Positions 6,813 to 16,700 of a stretch of 64,000 nt of DNA are shown in pieces. Position 1 is the stretch's first letter. Each line of letters opens with the position of its first letter. Made by a program: the position numbers and the translations under genes. The notes under the pieces were generated by a model, which saw only the letters and a list, made by a program, of their open reading frames with translations, did no database searches and was not told where the DNA came from. The DNA comes from Spirosoma endbachense (lineage in GTDB: Bacteria; Bacteroidota; Bacteroidia; Cytophagales; Spirosomataceae), in assembly GCF_010233585.1 (NCBI RefSeq), contig NZ_CP045997.1, positions 2,937,746 through 3,001,745 on the forward strand. Direction: 5' to 3'.

Positions 6813-9757
6813 AGTCGTTCGCCGTTACGGAAGCGGTGGTATGCTTCGCCAATTTTGGGTAAGTCGTCGTCGAGAACGGGGGTTTTTTCGCGTCGCTCTT
6901 TCAAGGTTTTAGTGTTAGTCTTTGTGTCGAATTGCAGGTACGACACTGTCTTCTCCGTGATGATATCTTTACCGTCTTCGTCTCGTTCCTGGATGGGGTT
7001 TCCCCGGCGGTCTTTTCCTACCTTTTCGGCTATAGCCATAAACACATCATAGGCTTTGTATTTTCCATCGCGTTGTAAGGCACGTTCAGTTTCGGTAAGG
7101 CGTTGGAGAAATAGCAACGAAGCCTGTACGCCTACCTGTGGCAAGAAAGCCTCTACGGGCAAGTCAACGGAAGCCAGCACACGGAAGCGTTTCAGAATCC
7201 AGTCGCGAACATATTCGGTGTTCGGGTTGCCCAGAATACCATCGGGTAAGACAATAGCTAACCGTCCGCCTGGTTTTAGAAACTGGTAGCAGCGATCGAT
7301 AAACAAAATTTCGGGTGGTTCCGAGGCACTGAGCCGCCCGTCCATATCCCAGCCGCCATTGCCATCGCGTTTCCAGCTGTGGCCAAGGTCGTACTTCTCC
7401 AGTACATGTGGGTCGTTGATCGGGATTTTAGCACCAAACGGAGGGTTCGAGAAAATAAGGTCAAACTTCTCCTTAGCGTCATCGTAGTCGCGGTCGGGTA
7501 AGTCATCGGCGGCATCAAGGCTGTCCAGGAGTCGTTCGTTAAAACCATTGATTTCGTCCGTATCGTCACCGTCTGGGTATTCGAGGCTATTGAACTGGAA
7601 GATGTTGGCGTGGCCATCACCCGCCATCACCATGTTCATGCGGGCGGCCCGTTTCAAGTCTGGGTCGAAGTCAATGCCGAATAGTTTTTCACCAGCGTAT
7701 AAGCGTACCCGTTCGTTCACGTCAGGTGAGTTGAAGGTGTCTTTCAGCCATTCACCGTCCAATTCAGGATAGAGTTCTTTGGCAATCTTCTTCCGAACGT
7801 GATCGAGCACCATGACCAGAAATCCTCCGGAGCCGCAGGCAGGATCGAGCACCCGGTGGCTGGGGTCTGGGTCCATCATGTCTACCATGAGCCGCACAAT
7901 ATTACGGGGTGTAAAAAACTGCCCACGCTCCTGTTTAAGCGTGTTCGAAACAATAGTTTCATAGGCCATGCCCTTTACATCGACTGTGGCGTCGAGAAAT
8001 GAGTATTTTGCCAGTTCGCCCGCTACGTAGCTGAGGGCCTTTTGGTTGAGCTGAATTTGCTCATTGCCCTCGAATACATCCTGAAAATCGTCGCTTTCTT
8101 TTAGTTCATCGAACAGCTTCTTAATCCGTTCCGACACATCGCGTCGGCCGTCTTCGGTATGTGGCTCAGTAGCGCCCACCCAAAATCGACGTCGGTATGA
8201 CTCGCCTTTCTGATGGCAGATATCGCGCCTTTTTTCATCGTAGATTTTGCAAAAAATCAGGTAAAGTAATTGCCAAAAGGCATCTTTTGTGCGGCCCTGG
8301 TTGCCGTAGATATAGTCATGGCAGCGCTTAAAGGTTCGAATCAGCGAATCGTTGGCCGGTTTCCTAACCGTCATCTTGTCGGAGCGTGTCAGGTCATCCA
8401 TGTTCTCGCCCGCGCCGGGAAAGTCCGAAACCTCCTGCAACCGTGCTTCGCCGGTAGGCTTAAAGCCAGTACGGTGCCGAAAGGAATTCATCAGGCCGTT
8501 GGTCCAAAGGCCAAACTCGCAGTTTTCGAGCATGTTTAGGGCATCGTCGAGCAACACAACGCCCTTACTCTTATCTGACTCTTTAGTTTTGCCATCTTGG
8601 ACAAAACACACCCGAATGATGCCATTCTGAATGTGTTCAGCTCCTTGTTCGAAGGCCACGAGATCAGCTTTTCGACGGATTTTCTTACCGCTTTCATCTT
8701 CGCCAGTAAACGGAAAATCGCGTTCGAGGTCGGTCATGTCGAAGCCATACTCTTCGTTCATCTGCCGAATCAAGCTTTGTAAAGTCTGTTCTTTTTCAGT
8801 AGCCTTCATGACAAGGCCAGTCAGTACACAAATGAGTCCGTCGGGGCCTGGGCTCTCTTGTATTGGTTCACTAGTGCCAATTTCTTCCACATTCGACAAA
8901 TTAGAGCCTGACGAAATAGCGTCGGTTGTGGTCTTGTCGGATGCCAAATTGTCGGTCATGTCATCGTCAGCAAGAATCTTGTTTGTTGATCGTGTAGGCA
9001 ATTCGGGCTTTGATGCGGGTAATGTAATACCTGGAAGCATATTTAAATAGTAGTCAAGTTCTTCTAAGCGGTCCCGTCGACGAGCGTATCGGCGTAATCT
9101 GTCAATATTTATAGTATAATGTTCATAAGCCTTCGTGATCATCGACTTCAGGTAAGGCTGGTATGACTCAAAAAGGTCTTTGTGTATTAGGGCATCAATC
9201 AATATCTTCTCTAATGAGCTAATTGTTAAGCCATTATAATCAACCGTAGGTGACTCTTTTGACAAGGCGCGCATAATTACTGCAGACGTTTCCAACTGGA
9301 CAAGGTTTTTAACTGCAGGCTCATCAGGATTAAGTAAAATTTTCTTACTGAAGTCGAGAAGCAACCCAAATGCCTGATTGAGTTGTCCCCGATCAAGTTC
9401 AATCAGCGTAAATGAATAGGCTGGTTGGGGAACATCGTCGGGCAGGAGACTATTCAACCAGTTTGTATCTGATAAACAAACGGTGGTTCCGGGCAAGTCT
9501 GCCCGCAGTCGTTTGATGAGTCGTACTGATTCGTTAGACAGTGTCGGCTGGAAAGTAGCCGGAGGGTCAATAACGTATCGACCTCGCCCCGCGCTGTAAA
9601 TAAGACCTTTTGATTTTAGATCATGGATGCGCCACGTCAACGTACCTTCAGTCAGGTCGGGAAATTCCAAACGTAGCAGTTCTGTTAGTTCGTCTTTAGT
9701 CCAAATTGACTGATCGCGGAGCTTCGCGTTGAATTGTTCACTATAAGAGTTCAGCAC
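6809..9757 (-). CDS. hsdM: N6-adenine DNA methyltransferase (HsdM) with fused AbiEi-like N-terminal domain
   Basis: At 982 residues this is far longer than a normal HsdM (about 500). Residues 1-245 resemble the DUF6577/AbiEi-like winged-helix family, normally a separate antitoxin or regulator (TLTWRIHDLKSKGLIYSAGRG is the helix-wing part). Residues 250-310 are a Ser/Thr/Asp-rich linker. Residues 310-445 look like the N-terminal domain found in some type I R/M proteins, with a KADLVAF strand but only VQDGK where an ExK would be needed, so nuclease activity is doubtful. Residues 460-980 are the methyltransferase, with DPACGSGGFL (638-647, cofactor motif I) and NPPF (771-774, catalytic motif IV). 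First gene of the leftward operon; it overlaps hsdS. The methylase call is firm; the regulatory role of the N-terminus is inferred. Confidence 0.92.
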   Translation of the reverse strand: MLNSYSEQFNAKLRDQSIWTKDELTELLRLEFPDLTEGTLTWRIHDLKSKGLIYSAGRGRYVIDPPATFQPTLSNESVRLIKRLRADLPGTTVCLSDTNWLNSLLPDDVPQPAYSFTLIELDRGQLNQAFGLLLDFSKKILLNPDEPAVKNLVQLETSAVIMRALSKESPTVDYNGLTISSLEKILIDALIHKDLFESYQPYLKSMITKAYEHYTINIDRLRRYARRRDRLEELDYYLNMLPGITLPASKPELPTRSTNKILADDDMTDNLASDKTTTDAISSGSNLSNVEEIGTSEPIQESPGPDGLICVLTGLVMKATEKEQTLQSLIRQMNEEYGFDMTDLERDFPFTGEDESGKKIRRKADLVAFEQGAEHIQNGIIRVCFVQDGKTKESDKSKGVVLLDDALNMLENCEFGLWTNGLMNSFRHRTGFKPTGEARLQEVSDFPGAGENMDDLTRSDKMTVRKPANDSLIRTFKRCHDYIYGNQGRTKDAFWQLLYLIFCKIYDEKRRDICHQKGESYRRRFWVGATEPHTEDGRRDVSERIKKLFDELKESDDFQDVFEGNEQIQLNQKALSYVAGELAKYSFLDATVDVKGMAYETIVSNTLKQERGQFFTPRNIVRLMVDMMDPDPSHRVLDPACGSGGFLVMVLDHVRKKIAKELYPELDGEWLKDTFNSPDVNERVRLYAGEKLFGIDFDPDLKRAARMNMVMAGDGHANIFQFNSLEYPDGDDTDEINGFNERLLDSLDAADDLPDRDYDDAKEKFDLIFSNPPFGAKIPINDPHVLEKYDLGHSWKRDGNGGWDMDGRLSASEPPEILFIDRCYQFLKPGGRLAIVLPDGILGNPNTEYVRDWILKRFRVLASVDLPVEAFLPQVGVQASLLFLQRLTETERALQRDGKYKAYDVFMAIAEKVGKDRRGNPIQERDEDGKDIITEKTVSYLQFDTKTNTKTLKERREKTPVLDDDLPKIGEAYHRFRNGERL

Positions 9758-9906
9758 AAGTAAACCAAAGGATTGTTAAATACTGCTGCAAGGTAGTTAT
9801 ATAGCTGATAGGATTTCAAATTTTTGGCAAAAAAAAATACTTAGTTGCCGGAACTTTGAGTAGGATTTATTGATTTAGACGTCAATGAACACTATTAAAA
9901 TGTATT

Positions 9907-10911
9907 ATGGCTTCGACAGTAAACAACGCATTTGCTGAATTTCTATGTGACACCGTCAACTTAGATGCTGACGAAACTAAAACAGCCTATAAGAGCCGCG
10001 ACTGGCTACTCGATGAGCAGATTAATGCATTGCCTGGTCGGTACAGTGATTTCCCATTGCTTGCCCCTGCTTACCACCTAAATTACGGCTCCTTTGCCCG
10101 TAAAACTAAAATTCGGCCGCTCAACGACATTGACATGATGATCGGTTTGCACGGGGAGGGAAGCACGTACCTGGACTACGGCGACCGAGTTGAAATAACA
10201 ATTAACCCTAATGCTCAACGGCTAACCGGGCTGTGCCACGACGATACCAGCTTGCTTAATTCCAGGAAGGTGATGAACAAGTTTAAGGCTGGGTTAAGTA
10301 AAGTACATCAATACAAATCGGCGGAGATAAAATATACACAACAGGCTGCCGTGCTTAACCTATCGTCGTATAACTGGAGCTTCGACATCGTACCCTGCTT
10401 CATGACCGCCGAAGACGAGTCGGGGCGTACCTACTACCTAATTCCAGATGGCAAAGGCCATTGGATGAAGACAGATCCACGCATTGACAAGGAATTAACC
10501 ACATCGGTCAATCAGCAACACAGCGGGTACGTCCTGAACGTACTGCGCTTGTTGAAGTTCTGGACCAAACGACCAATCATAACGACTATTCCTTCATACT
10601 TGCTGGAAACGATAGTGCTGAAATACTACGAAGCCAAGTATACAGAGACTACGCGCTACCCCGACGTTGAAATCCCGTACCTGCTCGACCACATCGCCGA
10701 TGTTATCCGTTGGGATGTCGAGGACCCTAAAGGCATTCAGGGTAATATAAACCGGCTGGAGCAAGAGACCCGCAACCGGATTAGCGCAGTAACTACCCGC
10801 TATGCCGAGTATGCTCGTGAAGCCCGGCAACACGAGACTAATGGTGATCACAAGGCGTCTATAAAAGCGTGGCAAGACGTTTTTGGTCCTTCCTTTCCTT
10901 CTTTCGTTTAA
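9907..10911 (+). CDS. CD-NTase (SMODS nucleotidyltransferase), first of two
   Basis: The 334-residue protein is of typical CD-NTase size and has the polymerase-beta-like active site: G61-S62 in YGSFARKT, D74-I-D76 in PLNDIDMM, and the third acid D160 in SFDIVPCF. All three metal ligands are present, so it is probably active and makes a cyclic or linear oligonucleotide second messenger when phage is sensed, as in CBASS. The product cannot be read from sequence. It begins 150 bp from the divergent methyltransferase gene and ends 11 bp before a second, distinct CD-NTase. A membrane effector gene follows, which fits a CBASS core. No Cap2/Cap3 or HORMA/TRIP13 partners are present. Confidence 0.9.
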   Translation: MASTVNNAFAEFLCDTVNLDADETKTAYKSRDWLLDEQINALPGRYSDFPLLAPAYHLNYGSFARKTKIRPLNDIDMMIGLHGEGSTYLDYGDRVEITINPNAQRLTGLCHDDTSLLNSRKVMNKFKAGLSKVHQYKSAEIKYTQQAAVLNLSSYNWSFDIVPCFMTAEDESGRTYYLIPDGKGHWMKTDPRIDKELTTSVNQQHSGYVLNVLRLLKFWTKRPIITTIPSYLLETIVLKYYEAKYTETTRYPDVEIPYLLDHIADVIRWDVEDPKGIQGNINRLEQETRNRISAVTTRYAEYAREARQHETNGDHKASIKAWQDVFGPSFPSFV

Positions 10912-10922
10912 CCTGACCCACC

Positions 10923-11795
10923 ATGGCACGTACCATTGATGAAGGGTTTACTGCCTTATTGACCAAGCTAAGCCCACTGGACACCGAGCACAAGAAAGGA
11001 CGCTCGCACAAGGGGGCAATTGAGGGTTGCCTTACTAACCGTTTCGACTTGTATAAGCTTTTTGAAACGGGGTCGTTTGGCAACGGTACGGGAATTCGAC
11101 ACCATAGTGACACAGATTATTTTGCTGTTTTAAGTTCACAGAAGGTTAGCTCAAACTCGGCCATTACACTTCGGCGCACCAAAGAAGGGCTACGTGAAAC
11201 CTTTATCCGAACCCGAGGGATCGAGGTTAAAAGCCCAGCCGTAAGTGTTCCGTTTGGTAAGTACCGTTCCGAAACCCTTGAAATTACGCCATGCGTGTAT
11301 GCTGGCATGATCAACAAGTATCCCGCTTACCGAATACCGGAAGGTAGTGGTGGATGGCTCTTGTCAAGTCCAGTTGCGCACAATCACTATGTGCGGGATA
11401 TCGATGCACAGTTGAACGGCAAGCTCAAACCATTGATACAACTGGTGAAAGCGTGGAAGTACTACCATAACGTACCTATCCGTTCCTTTTACTTGGAACT
11501 GTTCACGGCCCGGCATTTAGCTAAACGCCGTCGGCTTGACCTTCCATTAGATTTGTACAAGCTATTTATCGCTTTGTATGAACACGAACTTGATGAGTTC
11601 AACGATCCTATGGGCATTACACTCGGTCTTGCATCCTGTAATACTGACACACAACGTGAAACGGCGATGTCTAGACTGGCCACAGCGACAGGCCGTGCTC
11701 TAAAAGCTATCGAAGCAGAACAACGAGGCCGAACAGATATTGCCTATACCTTTTGGAAAAAGCTTTTTAACTACGAATTCCCTACTTACAGATGA
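10923..11795 (+). CDS. CD-NTase-like nucleotidyltransferase, second of two
   Basis: This 290-residue protein has G50-S51 in ETGSFGNGT and D63-T-D65 in HSDTDYF, the first two parts of the nucleotidyltransferase site. The position of the third acid is E120 in LEITPCVY, so Glu replaces Asp. Glu can serve there, so I expect it to be active, though this is not certain. It is clearly different in sequence from the upstream enzyme and not a recent duplicate. Its stop overlaps the start of the S-4TM effector gene by 4 bp, which argues for tight coupling with that effector. It might make a second signal, or be a regulatory partner of the first enzyme. Confidence 0.85.
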   Translation: MARTIDEGFTALLTKLSPLDTEHKKGRSHKGAIEGCLTNRFDLYKLFETGSFGNGTGIRHHSDTDYFAVLSSQKVSSNSAITLRRTKEGLRETFIRTRGIEVKSPAVSVPFGKYRSETLEITPCVYAGMINKYPAYRIPEGSGGWLLSSPVAHNHYVRDIDAQLNGKLKPLIQLVKAWKYYHNVPIRSFYLELFTARHLAKRRRLDLPLDLYKLFIALYEHELDEFNDPMGITLGLASCNTDTQRETAMSRLATATGRALKAIEAEQRGRTDIAYTFWKKLFNYEFPTYR

Positions 11796-12715
11796 TGAAT
11801 CAAATACCTACCCGTCAGAATGAAGCCAAACAACTACAACGACTAGCCGCCCAACGTGAATTGTATTCTCGGGCAAAAAACTGGTATGGCTGGCAAGTCA
11901 TCGTCAATGTAATTATCCCATCCGTTTTTTCTTTGATAGCACTAGCCAATGACCATGCGGGTAAGTTAGGGGCCGTTTACGGACTGCTTGCTTCATTTAT
12001 CGATGTCTTTGGCTTGGACACACGTATAAAGAATTTGCGCGAAAAAGGAGCAAAGGTGCAGGAGCAGTATGATTGTGATTTGTTGGAGTTGGGGTGTTCT
12101 CCTTTGAAATCCGTAAATGATGTGACAACCGGCGAAATAGTCGAGTTGCACGATGCCCACTGTGGGGGTAATAAAAAAGAGCTGCAGCTTCAGAACTGGC
12201 ATTCAGGGTTAGTTGGAACTCTCCCTCTAACCATTGCACGGTTAGTCAGTCAATATAATAATTGTGATTGGGGTAGGCGTCTTCGCAAACGATATAGGGT
12301 ATTTTTAACAATAACGTATTTATTACTTGGCTTATTCATTCTGTACGTCAATCGGCCAGATAACATTACAAATTTGAATGATCAAACACTGATCAATTTC
12401 ATTCTCATACTGGCAGCCTTAACACCACTTTTTACTTTCTATTTTAAACAAATGCAGGAGCAGAATGAAGCTATACAGAGTTTGGAGCGGATTCTGCAAC
12501 ATATTGAAAGCGTGATCTCCGACCCTCAACAGCTTCGTAATGAACAGGGGCTAAATGAGCGTGCCAGGCATGTTCAGGATGAGATTTACGATAGCCGAAG
12601 CAAGAACACACAGGTGCCGGATTTTTTCTATAGATATTATCAAAAGCGAGATCAAATCCTCATGGATCGGACCACTGAGCGACTAGTGGCCGACATTACG
12701 AAACTTATTTCTTAG
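11792..12715 (+). CDS. S-4TM family CBASS membrane effector
   Basis: The 307-residue protein begins with a charged amphipathic segment (about 1-30), then two hydrophobic segments (about 33-48 and 53-70), a soluble middle (about 75-165), two more membrane segments (about 177-190 and 203-218), and a charged C-terminal helical region. This matches the SMODS-associated four-transmembrane effectors, thought to damage the inner membrane once the CD-NTase signal is bound. It starts at ATG 11792, overlapping the second CD-NTase. The TTG start of the next gene lies 4 bp after its stop. Family recognition is from topology and context plus the ANDHAGKLGAVYGLLASFIDV region; the ligand is unknown. Confidence 0.8.
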   Translation: MMNQIPTRQNEAKQLQRLAAQRELYSRAKNWYGWQVIVNVIIPSVFSLIALANDHAGKLGAVYGLLASFIDVFGLDTRIKNLREKGAKVQEQYDCDLLELGCSPLKSVNDVTTGEIVELHDAHCGGNKKELQLQNWHSGLVGTLPLTIARLVSQYNNCDWGRRLRKRYRVFLTITYLLLGLFILYVNRPDNITNLNDQTLINFILILAALTPLFTFYFKQMQEQNEAIQSLERILQHIESVISDPQQLRNEQGLNERARHVQDEIYDSRSKNTQVPDFFYRYYQKRDQILMDRTTERLVADITKLIS

Positions 12716-12719
12716 TCAT

Positions 12720-13766
12720 TTGAGCCTTACCATAACCGCCTTTCAAGTCCTTTGTGGCGACTGTCTGCTTGTCAGCTTCCAGCGTGAGCCGAACTCACCA
12801 ACTCAGCACATCGTGATTGATGCTGGCTTCAGCCAGACGTACCACCGTACATTAGCTGAAGCCACACGGCGAATTGTCAACAACGGTGAATGTATAGACC
12901 TCTTCCTATTAACGCACACGGATAATGATCATATAGGTGGTGCTATCCCGTTTCTAAAGGAATTTGGTAATTCGGTAGTGAATCAGTTCTGGATGAACTA
13001 TGCTCCCATTGATATTAGTGCAGCCAATGGAGGTCCCGTTGGCGTAGTACAAGGTATTGGATTGCGCGATCAACTTATTTCCACAGATAAGCTCAATAGT
13101 AAGCCAGTGCTTGCCGGACAGCGTTATCAATTCGGTGAACTATACATGTCCATTTTATCACCAGATGCCGATCAGTATGAGCGATTTTTAACTAAATGGG
13201 AGGCTAAGGAAAAAGCAGTAAAAAAATGGGAGCAAGCTGTGTCTTCTGGTAGCAACGACCACCGCTTTCCTGTAGAGCAGTTAGTTCAACGGTCGTTCGC
13301 ATCGGATACGTCGTGGAGTAACCGTAGTAGCATTGCTTTTTTATTGGCAGCAAATAAGTTCAATGGCCTGTTTACCGGTGATGCTCATGTGGATGTAGTG
13401 ACTACCTCGCTTCGAGAAATGGGATACAACGAGCAAAATCCGATTAAGTTGGATTTCATGAAACTGTCTCATCATGGTTCTAAAGGCAATACCAGCGATG
13501 AATTCTTGAACTTAATTGATTGCCAGCATTACTTAATTAGCACAAACGGAGCTAACCAGCACGGGCTACCGCATAAAGAAGCTTTGGCCCGACTTGTTAC
13601 GGTTGCCAGTCGCCGTCAACCAAAAGAACGCGTACATCTGTATTTCACGTACGACGACCGAGTTGTGCGGTCGCTCTTCACCGAATCTGAACTGGACCAA
13701 TACCAAATCTGCTGCCATTATCCATCTATTCAAGATAATTGTATTTCCCTGACCTATGAATGCTGA
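12720..13766 (+). CDS. Metallo-beta-lactamase-fold hydrolase (ComEC-like domain)
   Basis: The 348-residue protein carries H66-T-D68-N-D70-H71 in LTHTDNDHIGG, the HxDxDH zinc site of ComEC/Rec2-like MBL domains, followed by LFTGDAH and KLSHHGSKGN, which supply the remaining metal ligands. It has no membrane segments, so it is a soluble hydrolase, possibly a nuclease or phosphodiesterase. The start is TTG at 12720, four bases after the S-4TM stop; no ATG fits in this frame nearby. It overlaps the next gene by 11 bp. Stand-alone MBL proteins next to trypsin-like proteases are known from AVAST type I, so the pair may form the same functional unit here without a STAND ATPase. Confidence 0.88.
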   Translation: MSLTITAFQVLCGDCLLVSFQREPNSPTQHIVIDAGFSQTYHRTLAEATRRIVNNGECIDLFLLTHTDNDHIGGAIPFLKEFGNSVVNQFWMNYAPIDISAANGGPVGVVQGIGLRDQLISTDKLNSKPVLAGQRYQFGELYMSILSPDADQYERFLTKWEAKEKAVKKWEQAVSSGSNDHRFPVEQLVQRSFASDTSWSNRSSIAFLLAANKFNGLFTGDAHVDVVTTSLREMGYNEQNPIKLDFMKLSHHGSKGNTSDEFLNLIDCQHYLISTNGANQHGLPHKEALARLVTVASRRQPKERVHLYFTYDDRVVRSLFTESELDQYQICCHYPSIQDNCISLTYEC

Positions 13767-16700
13767 ATACGCGACTTCCTTATTAATGGCATCCATAAAT
13801 AATCTCAGTGTACGGTTGACCGTGGCTGGCCAGCCGGTTGGCAGTGGATTTGTTGTCGTCTCAGATAGTAATGAGTACAGCTATGTGCTGACGGCTCGGC
13901 ACTGCTTTGCTAATTTGGGAGAGTTAAACGAAATAAGTGTTGACTGGTATGATTATGACCAATGTACTTTCACAAGCTTACTAGTTCGTGTTGCCGATTG
14001 CCCGTTGCTGTTCTACGAAGCTCAAGACACTTATGATGGTGCCATATTAGTAATTCCTCGCTCACAATTGCCCGTACAGGTTACACCTGTTGTTTTGGTA
14101 TCATACATAAATCATGATCAAGCATTTCGATTTAGGGGGTATCCAGATGCGTTGTCAAATCAGCATCCAGAAGAACTTGATGCTACGGCTGGTTTATGTC
14201 TAGGACATCAAATTAAATTGAAAGTGCCGGAATCTGTTGAAGACAATATCACAATTGCCTATTCAAATGTCAAAGGGTTTTCGGGCAGTGGATTGTTCCG
14301 TCAAGAAAACAATCACGTTTATGTTGCTGGGATTATTACCGATTATCAAGTGGGTATCAAGCGATTCATCGCTCATACCCTAAACCCACTTAATGCGTTG
14401 TTGAGAACGAGCAACTTGCCCGAAATGTATATTTTAGAGGCTTCAGCTACTAGTAATAATGTCGCACAGAATGATTCAGTTGATTTTGTTGATCAATGCC
14501 GGCGTTTATTAGATGAGGCTGAACAAGCTTGGGAAGAACTGAGACCAAGACAGGGAATGAGCATCGTTCGGGCCGTGCGTAATAACCTTAACGAGGCCGT
14601 ATTGTCGACTGACCGACGTAATTTATTGCTGGCGCGGGTAAACTACTTAGAAGGATTGAATGCAGGAGATCTGCGCGAGGAGGTTGATGTGGATAAGCTT
14701 TTTATCGAAGCGAATGCGCTTGCTCCTAGTGTGCTAAGTTACCAAGAACGGGCCGCGGATGCTTATTTGAATAAAGAGCAGCCTGACAAAGCATACGAAA
14801 TAGCTGAGACAATTCTAAAAGCACAACCATTTAACCCTTACGCGTGGTTAATCATCGCACATCTTGAACCGAACCAACCTGTGCCCCCGGCCGCACAATC
14901 TGAACCGGCCTATAAAGTCGGCTATCTGACCAAACTAGGAAAGTTAAAAGGCGATGGAACAATACGTACTTCTGACTACACAGACTTATTTCGATCCGAG
15001 ATTTCCGGTCAGGAGATACCTAGTTCAATCAGCCGCAAAAGGGTCTATTATTGGTCATATATTGCGCAGTTTGCATTACATGAATTAATGAGCGGATTAA
15101 AGCGAATTCACAACCTTCAACGGCCAAAAGAACTACTAGGAAACTCTCAGTTGAAATACGCACACGATTTGTTTGAGCGAATTTGTCTGCGAGTCGAAAA
15201 CTCGGACCTACGGAATGATAAATTCTTCCAAGTCTTACGCTTCGAGTTTTGCTATTGCCGATACTTTCTGACAGATGATGATTCTACCGCTCATCATATG
15301 GCCGAACAACTTTTTGACCTGTTCATTGGCACAAAACAGGTTGTTGCCCTACCTTATTTGCCCAATAGGCCAGCGGCTATTGAGGCTATACCTCACCGAT
15401 TGATTGATTTGTTACAGATATTGTTCGGCCAGCAAGAAGGGCAAAAGATGCTCGATGCAATAAACGCCGACAAAATTTATTCAAATGAGCCGATACTGGA
15501 TTTATATAAGGGAATGGCTTATGAACTAATAAACTGCCCGAAGGAGAAGATAAAGTCATTTCAATCGTATTTATCAAGAACTGACAATTTGGTTGATCTC
15601 GATGTCATCAACTTTTTGGCCCCTATTCAGGTACTTCTAAGTTCGGGAATATCAATTGAGTCGATTCAGCAGTTAGCAATTGACGGCAAAACATTTGAGC
15701 AGCCTTATTATAAGCACCTGCTAGAAGCGTTTCTATGGGTTGGAGAGCAAAAGCCTAAAGACCGAGCACGATCTTGTGCCGAACAGGTTAAGCAGCATTG
15801 GTCTATCTTACCTGATATGTTACAAATGGTTATCGTACGAATCTTCATGCGACTAGAAGATTGGTCGGTTGCCAAAGAGTTATTGGCACAATTATGTAAT
15901 GAAAATGAAGAATCGGAGGAGCTCTTGCTGTTCATCATAACTATTTACAATGAGCGAAAAGATATAGCGCGCTTTCTTCGGTTGGTAGCAAACTGGCGGG
16001 CAAAATTCACACCACATCCAAGCTTAATTCGCGATGAACTCTCCGTTTACCAATCACTTCGAAACTGGGTGAAAATGGAAGAGGTCGCTATATATGGTTT
16101 GACCAACTTTCCTGATTCGGTAGCTTACTGGTTTGATTTAGTGCGTTCACTATATTCTCAAGGAGCCACAAAAAAAGAAGCATTACTAGCCCAATTATCT
16201 CTGGATCATCACCTATTCCGTGACGATTTTACTACAGAAGCTCGCTTTACGCTAATTCACTTTTGCTTTACAGTTGGTCTCAACACTAAGGGTTTGGAAC
16301 TTTCATACCGAGTGTTAAAAGCGAATCCTAATAATCCAGGTATCCAACAGTCCTACTTTTCATTGTCAACTAATTATAAGGCTTTTGATAACCTTGACGT
16401 ACCCCAGACTGCGCAGCCTGATATGGTCGTTCGACTTCAATTAGAGGGAGACATACAACTACTCGAATTGACAGAAGAGGCCATCCAGTACAACAGGGTG
16501 GCAAAAGCTACTATTGGACTAGCAGTTGGAGAATCATTCAAACTGCACGACCAATTAATGCATCGTGATGAAGAGTACACTGTTGTTCAAATTATGGACA
16601 AATACTCTGGACAATTAGCCTTCATTATGAAAAATTCTGAACAGCCATTCAGCGGGTTAGCCATGAGATCTATGGAAATCCCAACGGATGAAGCAGGCGA

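Noticed and set aside
1..9757. Complete type I restriction-modification system
   Set aside because: HsdM and HsdS are present but no HsdR is in the window, so I do not call it complete.
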